Source: JBBQSN01 sp963825505 (GTDB taxonomy: Bacteria; Actinomycetota; Actinomycetes; Actinomycetales; CAWJMD01). Taken from it: 64,000 bases of DNA. The stretch covers positions 1 to 64,000 of the forward strand of contig CAWGTL010000017.1 of NCBI GenBank assembly GCA_963825505.1, written 5' to 3'. Both the position numbers and the translations under genes were made by a program. Shown here in pieces: positions 55,503-64,000 of the stretch; the first letter of the stretch is position 1, and each line of letters begins with the position of its first letter. The notes below the pieces were generated by a model. That model saw nothing but the letters and a program-made list of their open reading frames with translations. It was not told where the DNA came from and did no database searches.

Positions 55503-57437
55503 TCAGGTCGTGCGGACCACGTGCAGCGCGATCGGTCCGTCGTCGTCGGTGTCCGCCACCGCCTTGTCGCGGCCGGTGTCCTTGGCCCGGTACAGCGCGC
55601 GATCGGCCCGCCCGACCAGCGCGAGGCCGGTCTCGCGGCCGTTCCACCGGGCGTAGCCGATCGAGCAGGTCTCCTGCCCGGGGACCGCGGCGCGCACCCG
55701 CTCCAGCGCCTCCGCCGCGGCCTCGAGGGTGCAGTCCGGCAGCGCGACGACGAACTCCTCGCCACCCCACCTGGCCATCACGTCGATGTGCCGCAGGCCC
55801 TCTCGCGCGACCCGCGCGAACTCGCACAGCAGGACGTCGCCGGCGTGGTGGCCGTAGGCGTCGTTGAAGCGCTTGAAGTGGTCGAGGTCGACGATGGCCA
55901 CGACGAGCGGCCTGCCGTCGCGGCCCGAGCGCGACAGCTCGACGTCGAGGGTCCGGTCCCACGCGCGCCGGTTGGGCAGCCCCGTCAGCGGATCGGTGCG
56001 GGCGAGGGTGTCCAGCCGCCGCTTGGTGTCGTCGAGCTCGAGCAGCGTGCCGGCCTCGGCGGCGAGCAGCTCCACCAGCCCGAGCTGGTCCTGCACGGCG
56101 GGCTGCGCCCGGCCCCAGCTGACGACGAGGAACGCGACCTGGCGGTCACGGTGGAACACCGGCTCCCACAGCAGCGCGCCCGCCCGGGTGCGCTCCAACG
56201 TCTCGGGCTGGAGCGGGAAGGGCGGGCTCGCGGTGTCCGCGACGACCTGGCGCACGCCGCCCTCCCAGGCCCGTGCGGTCGCCCACCGCGCCGGGTCGCG
56301 GTCGAAGACGAAGCCGGACAGACGAGCCGAGGTCGACCGCACCACCGTCAGGGTCTCGGCGTCCGACGGCTCGATGAGGTGCACGTCCTGGGCGTCGGCG
56401 AGCTCACGGGCGGCGTGCACCAGCTCGTGCCGGACGTCGTCGCCGACGTGCACGCGGCGCACCGCGGCGGCGACCCGGCTGAGGTCGTCGCGGGCGCGCT
56501 CCAGACGCCGGGCGGCCGTCACCCGGGCGGTGACGTCGTGCGCGACGGCCAGGTACCCCTGGAGCTCGCCGTCGGCGGAGGTGATCGGGCTCGTGGTGAC
56601 CTCCGCGGGGAACGTGGTCCTGTCGCGACGCCGGTAGGTCCAGGTGTCGAGCCCGGCCAGGGCACCGAGGCCCTGCAAGAGCTGGTCGGTACCGACGCCC
56701 CGCTCGGCGGCCGCCCTGGCCAGGTCGGCGCCGTCGAGCAACATCGCGTAGGGGTGCCCGATCACCTCGCTCGCGCGGTACCCCAGCGAGCGCTGGGCGC
56801 CGGCGTTGAAGACCTCGATCATCCCGTCGGGGTCGGTGCCCACCAGCGGGAGGTCCCCGGTCGCGTCGAGCAGCGCGGCCAGCCGGCCCACCAGCTGGGC
56901 GGTGTCGCCCTCCCGTCGCCGCGCGGCCCGCACCAGCTCGCTGACCACGAGGCCCGTGATCACCAGCACCACCACGTAGAGCCACGCCCGCCGCAGCTCG
57001 TCGGGCGGGTAGCGCGGGGCCCCCAGCAGCAGCGCGGGACCGAACAGCATGAGCAGGTCGGCCGCGAGGACGACGAGGATCTCCCTGCGGCGGCCGTGCA
57101 GCGCGATCCACAGGACCGGCAGGACGGCCAGCGGGGTGACGCTGCTGCCATCGGCCACCAGGTGCCGCTCCGCCCCGACCAGCGCCACCAGGGCCACCAT
57201 CGGGGCGATGTGCGCGACCGGCCCGGCGTCGCCCCAGCGCACCACCAGGACCGCGGCGACCACGGCCAGGGTCCCGAGGCCGAGCCCGACGTACGGCCCG
57301 GCGGGCAGCGGGCCGTCGCCCAGGACGGTGCCGGCCACGCCGAGGACGACCGCGACGGCGAACACCGCGGACCAGCGACGGCGTCCGGCGGCGCCGCGCA
57401 GGTCGCGCGGGGCGGTGACCGCGTACGCGACGTCCAT
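55503..57437 (-). CDS. Membrane-bound sensor diguanylate cyclase (PAS-GGDEF)
   Basis: About six N-terminal helices (residues 20-190) form a membrane sensor region. A PAS domain follows (LLDATGDLPLVGTDPDGMIEVFNAGAQRSLGY, with a PAC-like ending ELQGYLAVAHDVT), then a GAF-like part and the GGDEF domain with RWGGEEF. The I-site RxxD (RHID) is five residues before GGEEF. It should make cyclic di-GMP in response to an unknown signal. 644 aa. Confidence 0.9.
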   Translation of the reverse strand: MDVAYAVTAPRDLRGAAGRRRWSAVFAVAVVLGVAGTVLGDGPLPAGPYVGLGLGTLAVVAAVLVVRWGDAGPVAHIAPMVALVALVGAERHLVADGSSVTPLAVLPVLWIALHGRRREILVVLAADLLMLFGPALLLGAPRYPPDELRRAWLYVVVLVITGLVVSELVRAARRREGDTAQLVGRLAALLDATGDLPLVGTDPDGMIEVFNAGAQRSLGYRASEVIGHPYAMLLDGADLARAAAERGVGTDQLLQGLGALAGLDTWTYRRRDRTTFPAEVTTSPITSADGELQGYLAVAHDVTARVTAARRLERARDDLSRVAAAVRRVHVGDDVRHELVHAARELADAQDVHLIEPSDAETLTVVRSTSARLSGFVFDRDPARWATARAWEGGVRQVVADTASPPFPLQPETLERTRAGALLWEPVFHRDRQVAFLVVSWGRAQPAVQDQLGLVELLAAEAGTLLELDDTKRRLDTLARTDPLTGLPNRRAWDRTLDVELSRSGRDGRPLVVAIVDLDHFKRFNDAYGHHAGDVLLCEFARVAREGLRHIDVMARWGGEEFVVALPDCTLEAAAEALERVRAAVPGQETCSIGYARWNGRETGLALVGRADRALYRAKDTGRDKAVADTDDDGPIALHVVRTT

Positions 57438-57516
57438 GGTCGGGCCTCCTCGCCGCCTCTGACGGCCGCTCTGCAGATCATCCCACCGCGGACGGCTCCT
57501 GGCACCCGGGTCGCCC

Positions 57517-57522
57517 TAGGCT
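57517..57522 (+). promoter_or_regulatory. -10 element of the MazF-like gene (leaderless)
   Basis: TAGGCT stands 7 nt before the GTG start at 57530. Confidence 0.55.
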
Positions 57523-57529
57523 CCCCCGG

Positions 57530-58096
57530 GTGGACCGCACCTGGACCCGGCTCGGCCGGTTGGTCGTCGACGGCGCGCGGGCGGTGGCGGCACGTCACCG
57601 CTCCGGTGGGCGCCGCACCTCCTCGCAGCGCCGCACCGGTGGCGGGTCGCCCGAGCGAGCACGGTCGGGTGGCAGCGGCGGCTACCCCGGCGACTTCACC
57701 GGCACGGCGAGGATCGAGTACGCGCCGAGCGCGGACGACCGCGCCGACCCGGGCGAGGTGGTCTGGGGCTGGGTGCCCTACGAGGAGGACCACTCCCAGG
57801 GCAAGGACCGGCCGGCGCTGGTGGTCGGCCGCGACGGCCGCTGGGTGCTGGCGCTGATGCTGACCAGCCGCGACCACGACGCCGACGCCCGACCGTCAGG
57901 AGGCGGCAGCGGTCGGGGGGACTGGCTGGACGTCGGCACCGGCGCGTGGGACACCCGCGGCCGACCGAGCGAGGTGCGGCTGGACCGCGTGCTGCGGCTC
58001 GACCCCGACGGCATCCGCCGCGAGGGCGCCCGGCTCGAGCGCGCGGTGTTCGACCAGGTGGCCGCCGTGCTGCGCGGCCGCTACGGCTGGAGCTGA
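57530..58096 (+). CDS. PemK/MazF-like domain protein, no partner visible
   Basis: A basic, Ser/Gly-rich N-terminus of about 60 residues precedes a MazF-like core: GEVVWGWVPYEEDHSQGKDRPALVVG (strands with the usual G-x-x-K-x-RPxxV pattern), ALMLTSRDHD, and a C-terminal helix RLERAVFDQVAAVLRGRYGW. MazF toxins cut RNA, but there is no antitoxin gene next to it, and such lone copies near rpsT-holA are common in actinobacteria, so a housekeeping or inactive role is possible. Confidence 0.75.
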   Translation: MDRTWTRLGRLVVDGARAVAARHRSGGRRTSSQRRTGGGSPERARSGGSGGYPGDFTGTARIEYAPSADDRADPGEVVWGWVPYEEDHSQGKDRPALVVGRDGRWVLALMLTSRDHDADARPSGGGSGRGDWLDVGTGAWDTRGRPSEVRLDRVLRLDPDGIRREGARLERAVFDQVAAVLRGRYGWS

Positions 58097-58172
58097 ACGG
58101 TCGCCACCACCAGCTCGGAGGCCTGCGCCTCGGCCTCCCGCGAGGGCGTCCACGATTGGGTCGGCGCGGTGG

Positions 58173-58340
58173 GCCGCTGGTACCCTCGATCCTTGCGTGT
58201 CCGCGTGGTCGTGCGGGCGCCAGTCCCGTCGCGGGACGTCGTCCCGGAGGCCCCCACCGTCCGAGCCGCGTGCCGCAGCCCTCACCGACCTGCCCGACCG
58301 TGCCGGCACGACCGGCAGCAGACCAGTAGAGAGACCACCT
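58173..58340 (+). promoter_or_regulatory. rpsT promoter and leader
   Basis: TACCCT at about 58182 is a -10 candidate. The leader has inverted repeats CGGGAC/GTCCCG and CGTGCC/GGCACG that could fold into hairpins; S20 is often autoregulated, but no specific target can be proven here. No gene is seen in this stretch. Confidence 0.35.
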
Positions 58341-58601
58341 GTGGCCAACATCAAGTCCCAGATCAAGCGGATCAAGACCAACGAGCGCGCCCGGCTGCGC
58401 AACAAGGCGGTCAAGTCCGAGCTCAAGACGGCGATCCGCGCCTTCCGCGAGGCGGCCAAGTCCGGCGACAAGGACGCCGCCGCGGCGGCCCTCGCCAAGG
58501 CCTCGCGCCGCCTCGACAAGGCCGCGAGCAAGGGCGTCATCCACAAGAACCAGGCCGCCAACCGCAAGTCGGCGATGGCCAAGGCTGCCGGCGAGCTCTG
58601 A
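58341..58601 (+). CDS. rpsT: 30S ribosomal protein S20
   Basis: A small basic helical protein: ANIKSQIKRIKTNERARLRN, KSELKTAIRAF, GVIHKNQAANRKSAMAK. 86 aa, GTG start. Terminator follows. Confidence 0.96.
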   Translation: MANIKSQIKRIKTNERARLRNKAVKSELKTAIRAFREAAKSGDKDAAAAALAKASRRLDKAASKGVIHKNQAANRKSAMAKAAGEL

Positions 58602-58622
58602 GCTCCCCCTGCCTGCGTGACA

Positions 58623-58654
58623 GGACCCCCGGACCGCGCTGCGGCCGGGGGTCC
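58623..58654 (+). terminator. Terminator after rpsT
   Basis: GGACCCCCGG pairs with CCGGGGGTCC (10 bp), with an inner CCGC/GCGG stem separated by one unpaired A; TTCGCG follows. GC-rich, with a weak T-run, as usual in actinobacteria. Confidence 0.75.
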
Positions 58655-58680
58655 TTCGCGTCCAGGGGCGAGTACCTCGG

Positions 58681-59706
58681 TCAGACCGACGGGCCGGTGA
58701 TCCGCAGGACGAGCCGCTCGAGGGTGTAGACGGGGTCCGAGGACCGGCCGCGACTCGTGCGCCCGATCTCGACCCCGCCCTTGAGCGCGACATCGACCTC
58801 CGCGATCGCCATGATCGCGTCGGCGAGGTCGGGGGCGCGCCAGTTCCGGAGGTCGGACCGGGCCCGGTCGACCATCCACGGGGCCATCCCCAGCTCCTTC
58901 GCGGTGCCGGGACCCCGCCCCGCGGCCGCGACCTTGGCCATGCCCCGCAGCTTCATCGCGATGGCCGCCACCAGCGGGATCGGGTCGACGCCGGTGTCGA
59001 GCGCCTGGCGCAGCAGCAGCAGCGACCGGCCGGTGTCGCGGGCGACGACGGCGTCGGCCACCTCGAAGCCGGTGGCCTCGGACCGGCCCTGGGTGAGCGA
59101 CCCGACGTGCTGGACGTCGACGTCGCCCTCGACGTCCTCGAGCAGCGCCGTGCAGACCGCGGCCAGCTCGGGCAGGTCGGAGCCCACGGCGTCGACGAGG
59201 CCCTGTGCAGCGCGGGTGGAGATCTTCCGCCGGGCGTCGGCGAACTCCCCCGCGACGAACGACAACCGGTCGGAGTCGTTCTTGACCGCCGGGCAGTCGA
59301 CCCAGACGGCGCCCTCGACCGCCTTGGCGATGTCGACGACCTTCTTGGCGCGGGGGCCGCCGGAGTGCTGCAGCACCAGCACGACGTCGTCCTGCGGGTC
59401 GGTGAGGTACGCCAGCACGTCGGCCACCGCGCCCTCCGTGGCCTCGGCCACGCCACGCACCACGACCAGACGGCGCTCCTCGAACAGCGACGGGCTGGCC
59501 AGCACGGCCAGGGCGCCGTCCTCGTACTCCGACGCCTCCAGGTCGCTCACCTCGACCTCGCCGTCGGCCCGGGCTGCGGTGACGACGCGGTGCACGGCGC
59601 GGTCGGCCAGCAGCTTCTCGGGTCCGGTGACGACGACCACGCGCGACGGACGCGCCTGCCGCCAGGGGACGCCACCGGAGGCGGCGGAACGGCGGGCGGG
59701 AGGCAC
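58681..59706 (-). CDS. holA: DNA polymerase III delta subunit
   Basis: Clamp-loader subunit that opens the sliding clamp. PSRVVVVTGPEKLLADRAV at the start, SLFEERRLVVVRGVAEA and the C-terminal helical collar region (GRSLLLLRQALDTG..., APWMVDRARSDLRNW) fit. GTG at 59706, 341 aa. Confidence 0.92.
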   Translation of the reverse strand: MPPARRSAASGGVPWRQARPSRVVVVTGPEKLLADRAVHRVVTAARADGEVEVSDLEASEYEDGALAVLASPSLFEERRLVVVRGVAEATEGAVADVLAYLTDPQDDVVLVLQHSGGPRAKKVVDIAKAVEGAVWVDCPAVKNDSDRLSFVAGEFADARRKISTRAAQGLVDAVGSDLPELAAVCTALLEDVEGDVDVQHVGSLTQGRSEATGFEVADAVVARDTGRSLLLLRQALDTGVDPIPLVAAIAMKLRGMAKVAAAGRGPGTAKELGMAPWMVDRARSDLRNWRAPDLADAIMAIAEVDVALKGGVEIGRTSRGRSSDPVYTLERLVLRITGPSV

Positions 59707-59775
59707 GGGGTCAGCCTGCCACGCGGCGCCGACGACGCGGTCGGGCGGCCGCGTGACCACCGCGCAGGTCGCGCC

Positions 59776-62316
59776 TCACGGCGGGGCCCCGTCGACCGGC
59801 AGGACGACCGGGTCGGTGGTCGCGCCGTCGACCCGCAGCCCGCGGCCGGACGTACCGACCGCGAGCGAGCCGCACAGGTCGGTGCGGGCCACCAGCGCCC
59901 CGGTGCGCGACGCCACCTCGAGCGCCGCGGGCGCGGGGTGCCCGTAGTCGTTGTCGCGCCCGGCGCTCACGAGCACGACCCTGGCGCCGAGAAGCTCGTA
60001 CAGGGCCGGCTCCTGCCGGGCCGAGCCGTGGTGCGCCAGGCTCACGACGTCGACCGGGAGCAGGTCCGGCCGCCCGCGCAGCTCCCCCAGCAGGGCGCGC
60101 TGCGCCGGCGGCTCGGCGTCGCCGGTGGCCAGCAGGGTCGTGGTCGGGGTGCGCACGTGCAGCACCAGGCTGGCGTCGTTGGCCGCCTCGTCCGGGTCGT
60201 CGACGCCCGCGGCACCCGAGGCGTCGAACGGTGGCACCGGACCGAGCACCTCGACCACGACCTGCGCGGCGGCCGGACCCAGCACCACGACGGTGCCGGT
60301 CGGCGGTGCGCTCGCCTCGAGACCGGCGGCCGACAGCTCCTGGCTCACCCCGCGGGCGCCGGCCTCGGGAGCGCCCAGCGGGCTGACCAGCACGGCGTCG
60401 ACCGCGCGGCCACGCAGCACCCCCGGCAGACCGGCGACGTGGTCGGCGTGGAAGTGCGTCAGCACCAGCAGCTCGACCCGCTCGACGCCGAGGTCGTCCA
60501 AGCAGCGGTCGACCAGGTCCGGGTCCGGACCGGCATCGACCACCACCGCGGCGGTCTCGTCGGTGCGCACCACCAGCGCCTGCCCCTGCCCCACGTCGCA
60601 CGCCGCGACCTCCCACTCGCCCGGCCACGTCGTGGGCACGGGGAACCAGCGCCCGAGGACCGGGTCGGCGAGACCGGCCCGGATGCCGACCGCGCACAGC
60701 ACCACCCCGGCCGCCGCGACCACCGCGAGGCGCGGCCCACGCCCGCGGACCGACGACCGCGCGAGGCGCCGGCCAGATGACCGGTGCACCGCCAGGGCGA
60801 TCGCGACGGCCCCCAGCACCGTGACGCCGGCGAGCAGCACGGCGCCGCCGACGCCCTCCGGCCACGGCACCGCGGCGTGCGGCAGGTCGGCACCGCGACG
60901 CGCGACCAGTGCGATCCAGCGCACCGCCCAGCCGGCGAGCCAGGCGACCCCGGCGGCGCCCTGCGGCCAGACCGGCGCCAGGAGCGCGGCCACCACGCCG
61001 AGCACGGTGGCTGGGGCCACGGCCGGCGCGACCAGCACGTTGGCCGGGACCGCCACGAGCGACAGCTGGGGGGTGAGCAGCACGGTGACCGGCGAGCACA
61101 CCGCCTGCGCGGCCAGCGGCACGGCCACCGCGGCCGCTGCCCAGAGCGGCAGCGCGCGCGCCAGGGTGCGCGTCCACGGGCCGGCGAGCAGGAGCAGCCC
61201 GCCGGTGGCCAGGACGCTCAGGGCGAAGCCGGCCGACCGCGACAGCCACGGGTCGAGCACGCAGAGCAGCACCACGGCGACCGCGAGCGCCGGCACGCCC
61301 GCCGCACGACGAGAGCCGGCCAGCCCGACGAGACCGACCAGCCCCATCGCCGCCGCCCGCAGGACGCTGGGCTCCGGCCGGGCCAGGACGACGAACCCGA
61401 CGGCGGCCACGGCCGCCACCGCGAGCCGTGGGACCCGCCCGGCACCGAGGGCGGTGAGCACCAGCAGCACCGTCCCGCACACCAGCGTGAAGTTCGCCCC
61501 GCTGACCGCCGACAGGTGAGTGAGGCCGGTGGTACGCATGTCGTCCTCGAGGTCGGGCGGCAGCGCGGTGGTGTCGCCGACCACCAGCGACGGCAGCAGA
61601 CCGCGCGCGTCGGGCGGCAGGCCGGCGCAGGCCTCCCGCAGACCCGCTCGCAGGGCGGACGCGCCGGCCATCAGCGGGCCGGGCGCCGAGACCCGCTCGG
61701 GCGGCGCGCGCACGACCAGCAGCGCGGCGGCGTCGTCGCCGGGCTCGGTGCGCACCAGCCGGCCGGTGGCGCGGACCCGCTCACCGGGCTCCACGGCGTC
61801 CCACCCCGGCCCGCCGAGGACGACGAGGGGCACCGCGACCGGTCCCTGCTGACCGCGGCCGCTCATCCGCTCCGCCCGCGCCCGGGTGACGAACAGGTCG
61901 TCGTGCCGGCGACCCGCGAGCGCCGGGTCGGGTCGCACCCGGCGCGGGTCTCCCTGCACCAGGGCGACCACCTCGACGGTCGCCTCCTGCTGGACGAGCG
62001 GGCCGGCTACCCCGGCCGTCCGGGCCGCCACCCGCCACCCCGTGCCGCCGACCGACACCGCGACCACGCCCAGCACCAGGACCACCGCACCCACCCGACG
62101 AGGACCGCGGGTGACCGGTGACCTCGCCACGAGAACGAGGACCGTCGCCGCCACCAGGCAGGCGCCGGCGAGGACCGCGCAGACGTGCGGCGGGAGAGCC
62201 ACCGCGACGGCGCACGCCGCCCAGGCGGCGAGCGCCGACGGGACCAGCCGCAGGTCGGGTGCCTGCGCGGGCCGCTCGTGATCGGCGAGGGACGCGCCCG
62301 CGACCGCGCCCGTCAC
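59776..62316 (-). CDS. comEC: ComEC/Rec2-type DNA uptake channel
   Basis: A polytopic membrane protein with an N-terminal OB-like segment, the Competence domain (MRTTGLTHLSAVSGANFTLV, many helices) and a C-terminal metallo-beta-lactamase domain (THFHADHVAGLPGVLRG, LAHHGSARQ). It should translocate single-stranded DNA. GTG at 62316 overlaps the comEA stop. 846 aa. The window contains no pilus genes. Confidence 0.92.
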   Translation of the reverse strand: MTGAVAGASLADHERPAQAPDLRLVPSALAAWAACAVAVALPPHVCAVLAGACLVAATVLVLVARSPVTRGPRRVGAVVLVLGVVAVSVGGTGWRVAARTAGVAGPLVQQEATVEVVALVQGDPRRVRPDPALAGRRHDDLFVTRARAERMSGRGQQGPVAVPLVVLGGPGWDAVEPGERVRATGRLVRTEPGDDAAALLVVRAPPERVSAPGPLMAGASALRAGLREACAGLPPDARGLLPSLVVGDTTALPPDLEDDMRTTGLTHLSAVSGANFTLVCGTVLLVLTALGAGRVPRLAVAAVAAVGFVVLARPEPSVLRAAAMGLVGLVGLAGSRRAAGVPALAVAVVLLCVLDPWLSRSAGFALSVLATGGLLLLAGPWTRTLARALPLWAAAAVAVPLAAQAVCSPVTVLLTPQLSLVAVPANVLVAPAVAPATVLGVVAALLAPVWPQGAAGVAWLAGWAVRWIALVARRGADLPHAAVPWPEGVGGAVLLAGVTVLGAVAIALAVHRSSGRRLARSSVRGRGPRLAVVAAAGVVLCAVGIRAGLADPVLGRWFPVPTTWPGEWEVAACDVGQGQALVVRTDETAAVVVDAGPDPDLVDRCLDDLGVERVELLVLTHFHADHVAGLPGVLRGRAVDAVLVSPLGAPEAGARGVSQELSAAGLEASAPPTGTVVVLGPAAAQVVVEVLGPVPPFDASGAAGVDDPDEAANDASLVLHVRTPTTTLLATGDAEPPAQRALLGELRGRPDLLPVDVVSLAHHGSARQEPALYELLGARVVLVSAGRDNDYGHPAPAALEVASRTGALVARTDLCGSLAVGTSGRGLRVDGATTDPVVLPVDGAPP

Positions 62317-63218
62317 ACCGTGACCGTCTCTCTCAGCCGGGCCAGCAGCGTGTCGCCGATGCCGGTCACCTCCCCCAGCTCCTCCACGCTGGTGAATCGT
62401 CCGTGCTCCTGTCGCCAGTCCAGGATCCGTTGCGCCAGAACGGGTCCGATGCCGTCGAGCGAGTCGAGCGCCGCGAGGTCGGCCTGGTTGAGGTCGACGA
62501 GGCCGCCGCCCGGCCCACCGTCCCCGCTGCTCGCAGCGGCACCACCCGACGGCGCAGCGACCACCTCGCCCGGCAGCGGTACCAGCAGCTGCTCGCCGTC
62601 GACCACCGGACGCGCGAGGTTGACCCTGGCCAGGTCGGCCCCGGCCGTGGCCCCGCCGGCCGCGGCGAGCGCGTCGGCGACCCGGGAGCCGGTCGGGACG
62701 CGCACCAGGCCGGGCGCGCCGACCTGCCCGACGACGTGCACGACCAGCTCGCCGGCCGCCTCGGGCGAAGGTCGGGCCGCATCCGAGGACCCGGCGGTCG
62801 GGCCGGGCGACGGCGTGGTCTCCACGGTGGTGCGCGCCGGCACGAGGGTGGCGCCGTCCCCGGGCGCCGAGGCCCGCAGGGCCAGGGCGCCGCCCAGCAC
62901 GGCGAGAGCCAGCACCGCGCCCGCAGCGGCCCGACCACCCACCCGCCAGCGTCCGCCGCGCAGCGTCGACGGGACCAGCGCCCTGGCCGGACCGCCCTCG
63001 GCACCCTCGCCGGCGGCGCGGTGCCTCCCCCGGCCCGGTGGCGGGAGCGGACCCACCGCCAGGACGTCGGCGACGTCGTCGGACGGTGGCGCCGGCACCC
63101 ACCCGGTGGCCGACGGCGCGAGGGCGGCGAGGCGCTCGTGGACGGGGTCGGGGCGGCGAGGGAGCGGCACGGGTCCACCGTCCGCGACCGGACCGACGGC
63201 GACCGCCGCCGGAGCCAC
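62313..63218 (-). CDS. comEA: ComEA-like DNA-binding protein
   Basis: A cytoplasmic, Pro-rich N-terminus, one helix (about 97-113, AAAGAVLALAVLGGALAL), a linker, an SLBB-like domain (HVVGQVGAPGLVRVPTGSRVADAL) and the C-terminal helix-hairpin-helix pair (LNQADLAALDSLDGIGPVLAQRILDWR). Binds incoming DNA outside the membrane for ComEC. Confidence 0.9.
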   Translation of the reverse strand: MAPAAVAVGPVADGGPVPLPRRPDPVHERLAALAPSATGWVPAPPSDDVADVLAVGPLPPPGRGRHRAAGEGAEGGPARALVPSTLRGGRWRVGGRAAAGAVLALAVLGGALALRASAPGDGATLVPARTTVETTPSPGPTAGSSDAARPSPEAAGELVVHVVGQVGAPGLVRVPTGSRVADALAAAGGATAGADLARVNLARPVVDGEQLLVPLPGEVVAAPSGGAAASSGDGGPGGGLVDLNQADLAALDSLDGIGPVLAQRILDWRQEHGRFTSVEELGEVTGIGDTLLARLRETVTV

Positions 63219-63280
63219 GACCTGTGGACGACCAGGCCCGAGCCGGACCTGTGGACGGCGGGGCGTGCCACCCCACGAGG

Positions 63281-64000
63281 TCAGCCCGCCGGGTCGGCCC
63301 CGTCCGCCCGGTGGCTCCCGAGCACCGGGCTCACCACGACGCCGACGGTGCCGGGTCCGACGTGGGCACCCACCACGGCGCCGACCTCGCGGACGTCCAG
63401 CGTCCGGCAGCCGGCGATCCCCGCCCGCAGCCGGGTGGCGAGCTCCTGCGCGCGCGCGGGGTTGGCGAGGTGGTGCACGGTGACGTCGACCTCGGTGGTG
63501 CCGTCGGCCGCGCCGGGGACGGCGGCGACGGCGAGGTCGGCCATCCGCGCGAGCGCCTTCGCGGAGGTGCGGACCCGCTCGAGCGGCTCGACGGCACCGC
63601 CGCGCAGGTGCAGCAACGGCTTCACGGCCAGAGCGCTGCCGAGCAGGGCCTGTGCCGCGCCGATCCTGCCGCCGCGGCGCAGGTGCTCGAGGGTGTCGAC
63701 GTAGAAGAACACCGCGACCCGGGCGGCGTGGTCGAGGGCGGCCGCCGCGACCTGCTCGCCGTCGAGCCCGGCGTCGGCCGCGTGCACCGCGGCCAGCGCG
63801 GTGTACCCCAGCCCCATCGCGAGCAGCCCGCTGTCGACGACGTGCACGGGAACGGGGGCGTTGCGCGCCGCCAGCCGGGCCCCGGCGCAGGTGCCGGACA
63901 TCTGACCGGAGAGGTGGACCGAGACGACCTCCTCGGCGCCGGCTTCGGCCAGGCGCCGGTAGGCCGCGAGCAGCGAGGCGGGCGACGGCCGCGAGGTGGT
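63281..64000 (-). CDS. DegV-family fatty acid-binding protein (partial, 5' end beyond window)
   Basis: The visible part runs TTSRPSPASLLAAYR, SVHLSGQMSGT, HVVDSGLLAMGLGYTA, FYVDTLEHLRRGGRIG and ends ...GSHRADGADPAG. These match DegV proteins, which bind fatty acids (FakB-like). The start lies upstream of the window's end. The first in-frame ATG is at 63901 but is inside the domain. Confidence 0.88.
   Translation of the reverse strand, partial: TTSRPSPASLLAAYRRLAEAGAEEVVSVHLSGQMSGTCAGARLAARNAPVPVHVVDSGLLAMGLGYTALAAVHAADAGLDGEQVAAAALDHAARVAVFFYVDTLEHLRRGGRIGAAQALLGSALAVKPLLHLRGGAVEPLERVRTSAKALARMADLAVAAVPGAADGTTEVDVTVHHLANPARAQELATRLRAGIAGCRTLDVREVGAVVGAHVGPGTVGVVVSPVLGSHRADGADPAG

Noticed and set aside
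57530..58096. A toxin-antitoxin pair
   Set aside because: No antitoxin-like small gene lies upstream or downstream of the MazF-like gene.

Overview
The DNA is uniformly GC-rich. It uses many GTG starts, 4-bp stop/start overlaps and leaderless starts (a TANNNT -10 element 6-8 nt before the start codon). It carries an HrcA/CIRCE system, fused MnhA/B, a DUF3097-like gene and the phoH-ybeY-CBS-era cluster. Together these point to an actinobacterial chromosome, probably order Propionibacteriales (Nocardioidaceae-like). The family level is inference from gene content; no search was run.

Positions 1-9160 look like an accessory region. They hold a hypothetical membrane protein, a lipase-like alpha/beta hydrolase, several unrecognised proteins, an LRV/HEAT-like repeat protein, and a large unknown protein (about 755 aa) whose gene is broken by one extra base in a G4 run. 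That gene is preceded by a tRNA-shaped element. The region ends at tRNA-Asn(GUU), whose 3' end faces it, which is the usual geometry of an island integrated at a tRNA. No integrase is visible.

From 9300 on the content is core chromosome. 9314-18462 (minus strand) holds a secreted LamG-like protein, then dnaG with a coupled small gene, dgt, a YdcF protein, dusB, an EamA transporter, glyS and an ABM-fold protein. 18478-21974 (plus) holds a small membrane protein and the zinc-uptake operon znuA-znuC-znuB-zur, with a Zur-box-like palindrome at its promoter. 21977-28627 (minus) holds a four-helix membrane protein, uppS-recO, a diguanylate cyclase, leuA with a leucine-rich leader peptide, and a methyltransferase. 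28735-32612 holds a tandem alpha/beta hydrolase, asd, a PPOX-like gene remnant and a PhzF-family gene. 32644-36907 (minus) is HIT, phoH, ybeY, a CBS-domain protein and era. 37019-38664 (plus) is an ECF sigma factor coupled to a GerMN/Gmad2-like membrane protein whose 3' half appears to contain several single-base indels. 38682-40823 is hrcA-dnaJ with CIRCE. DUF3097, DUF4870, hemW, an NYN nuclease-like gene, a MOSC protein and an acyl-CoA synthetase follow. 47019-53337 is a six-gene Mrp Na+/H+ antiporter operon (mnhAB-C-D-E-F-G). The window closes with lepA, a second diguanylate cyclase, a MazF-like protein, rpsT, holA, comEC, comEA and a partial DegV gene.

The most unusual object is the tRNA-like element at 7812-7882. 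Its four stems pair completely, but it lacks the T-loop consensus and has a 6-nt anticodon loop. A -10-like hexamer lies just upstream, and the ribosome binding site and start codon of the large unknown gene follow within about 20 nt, so the element would be the 5' end of that gene's mRNA. Three separate genes show signs of single-base indels, so part of the sequence may contain assembly errors.
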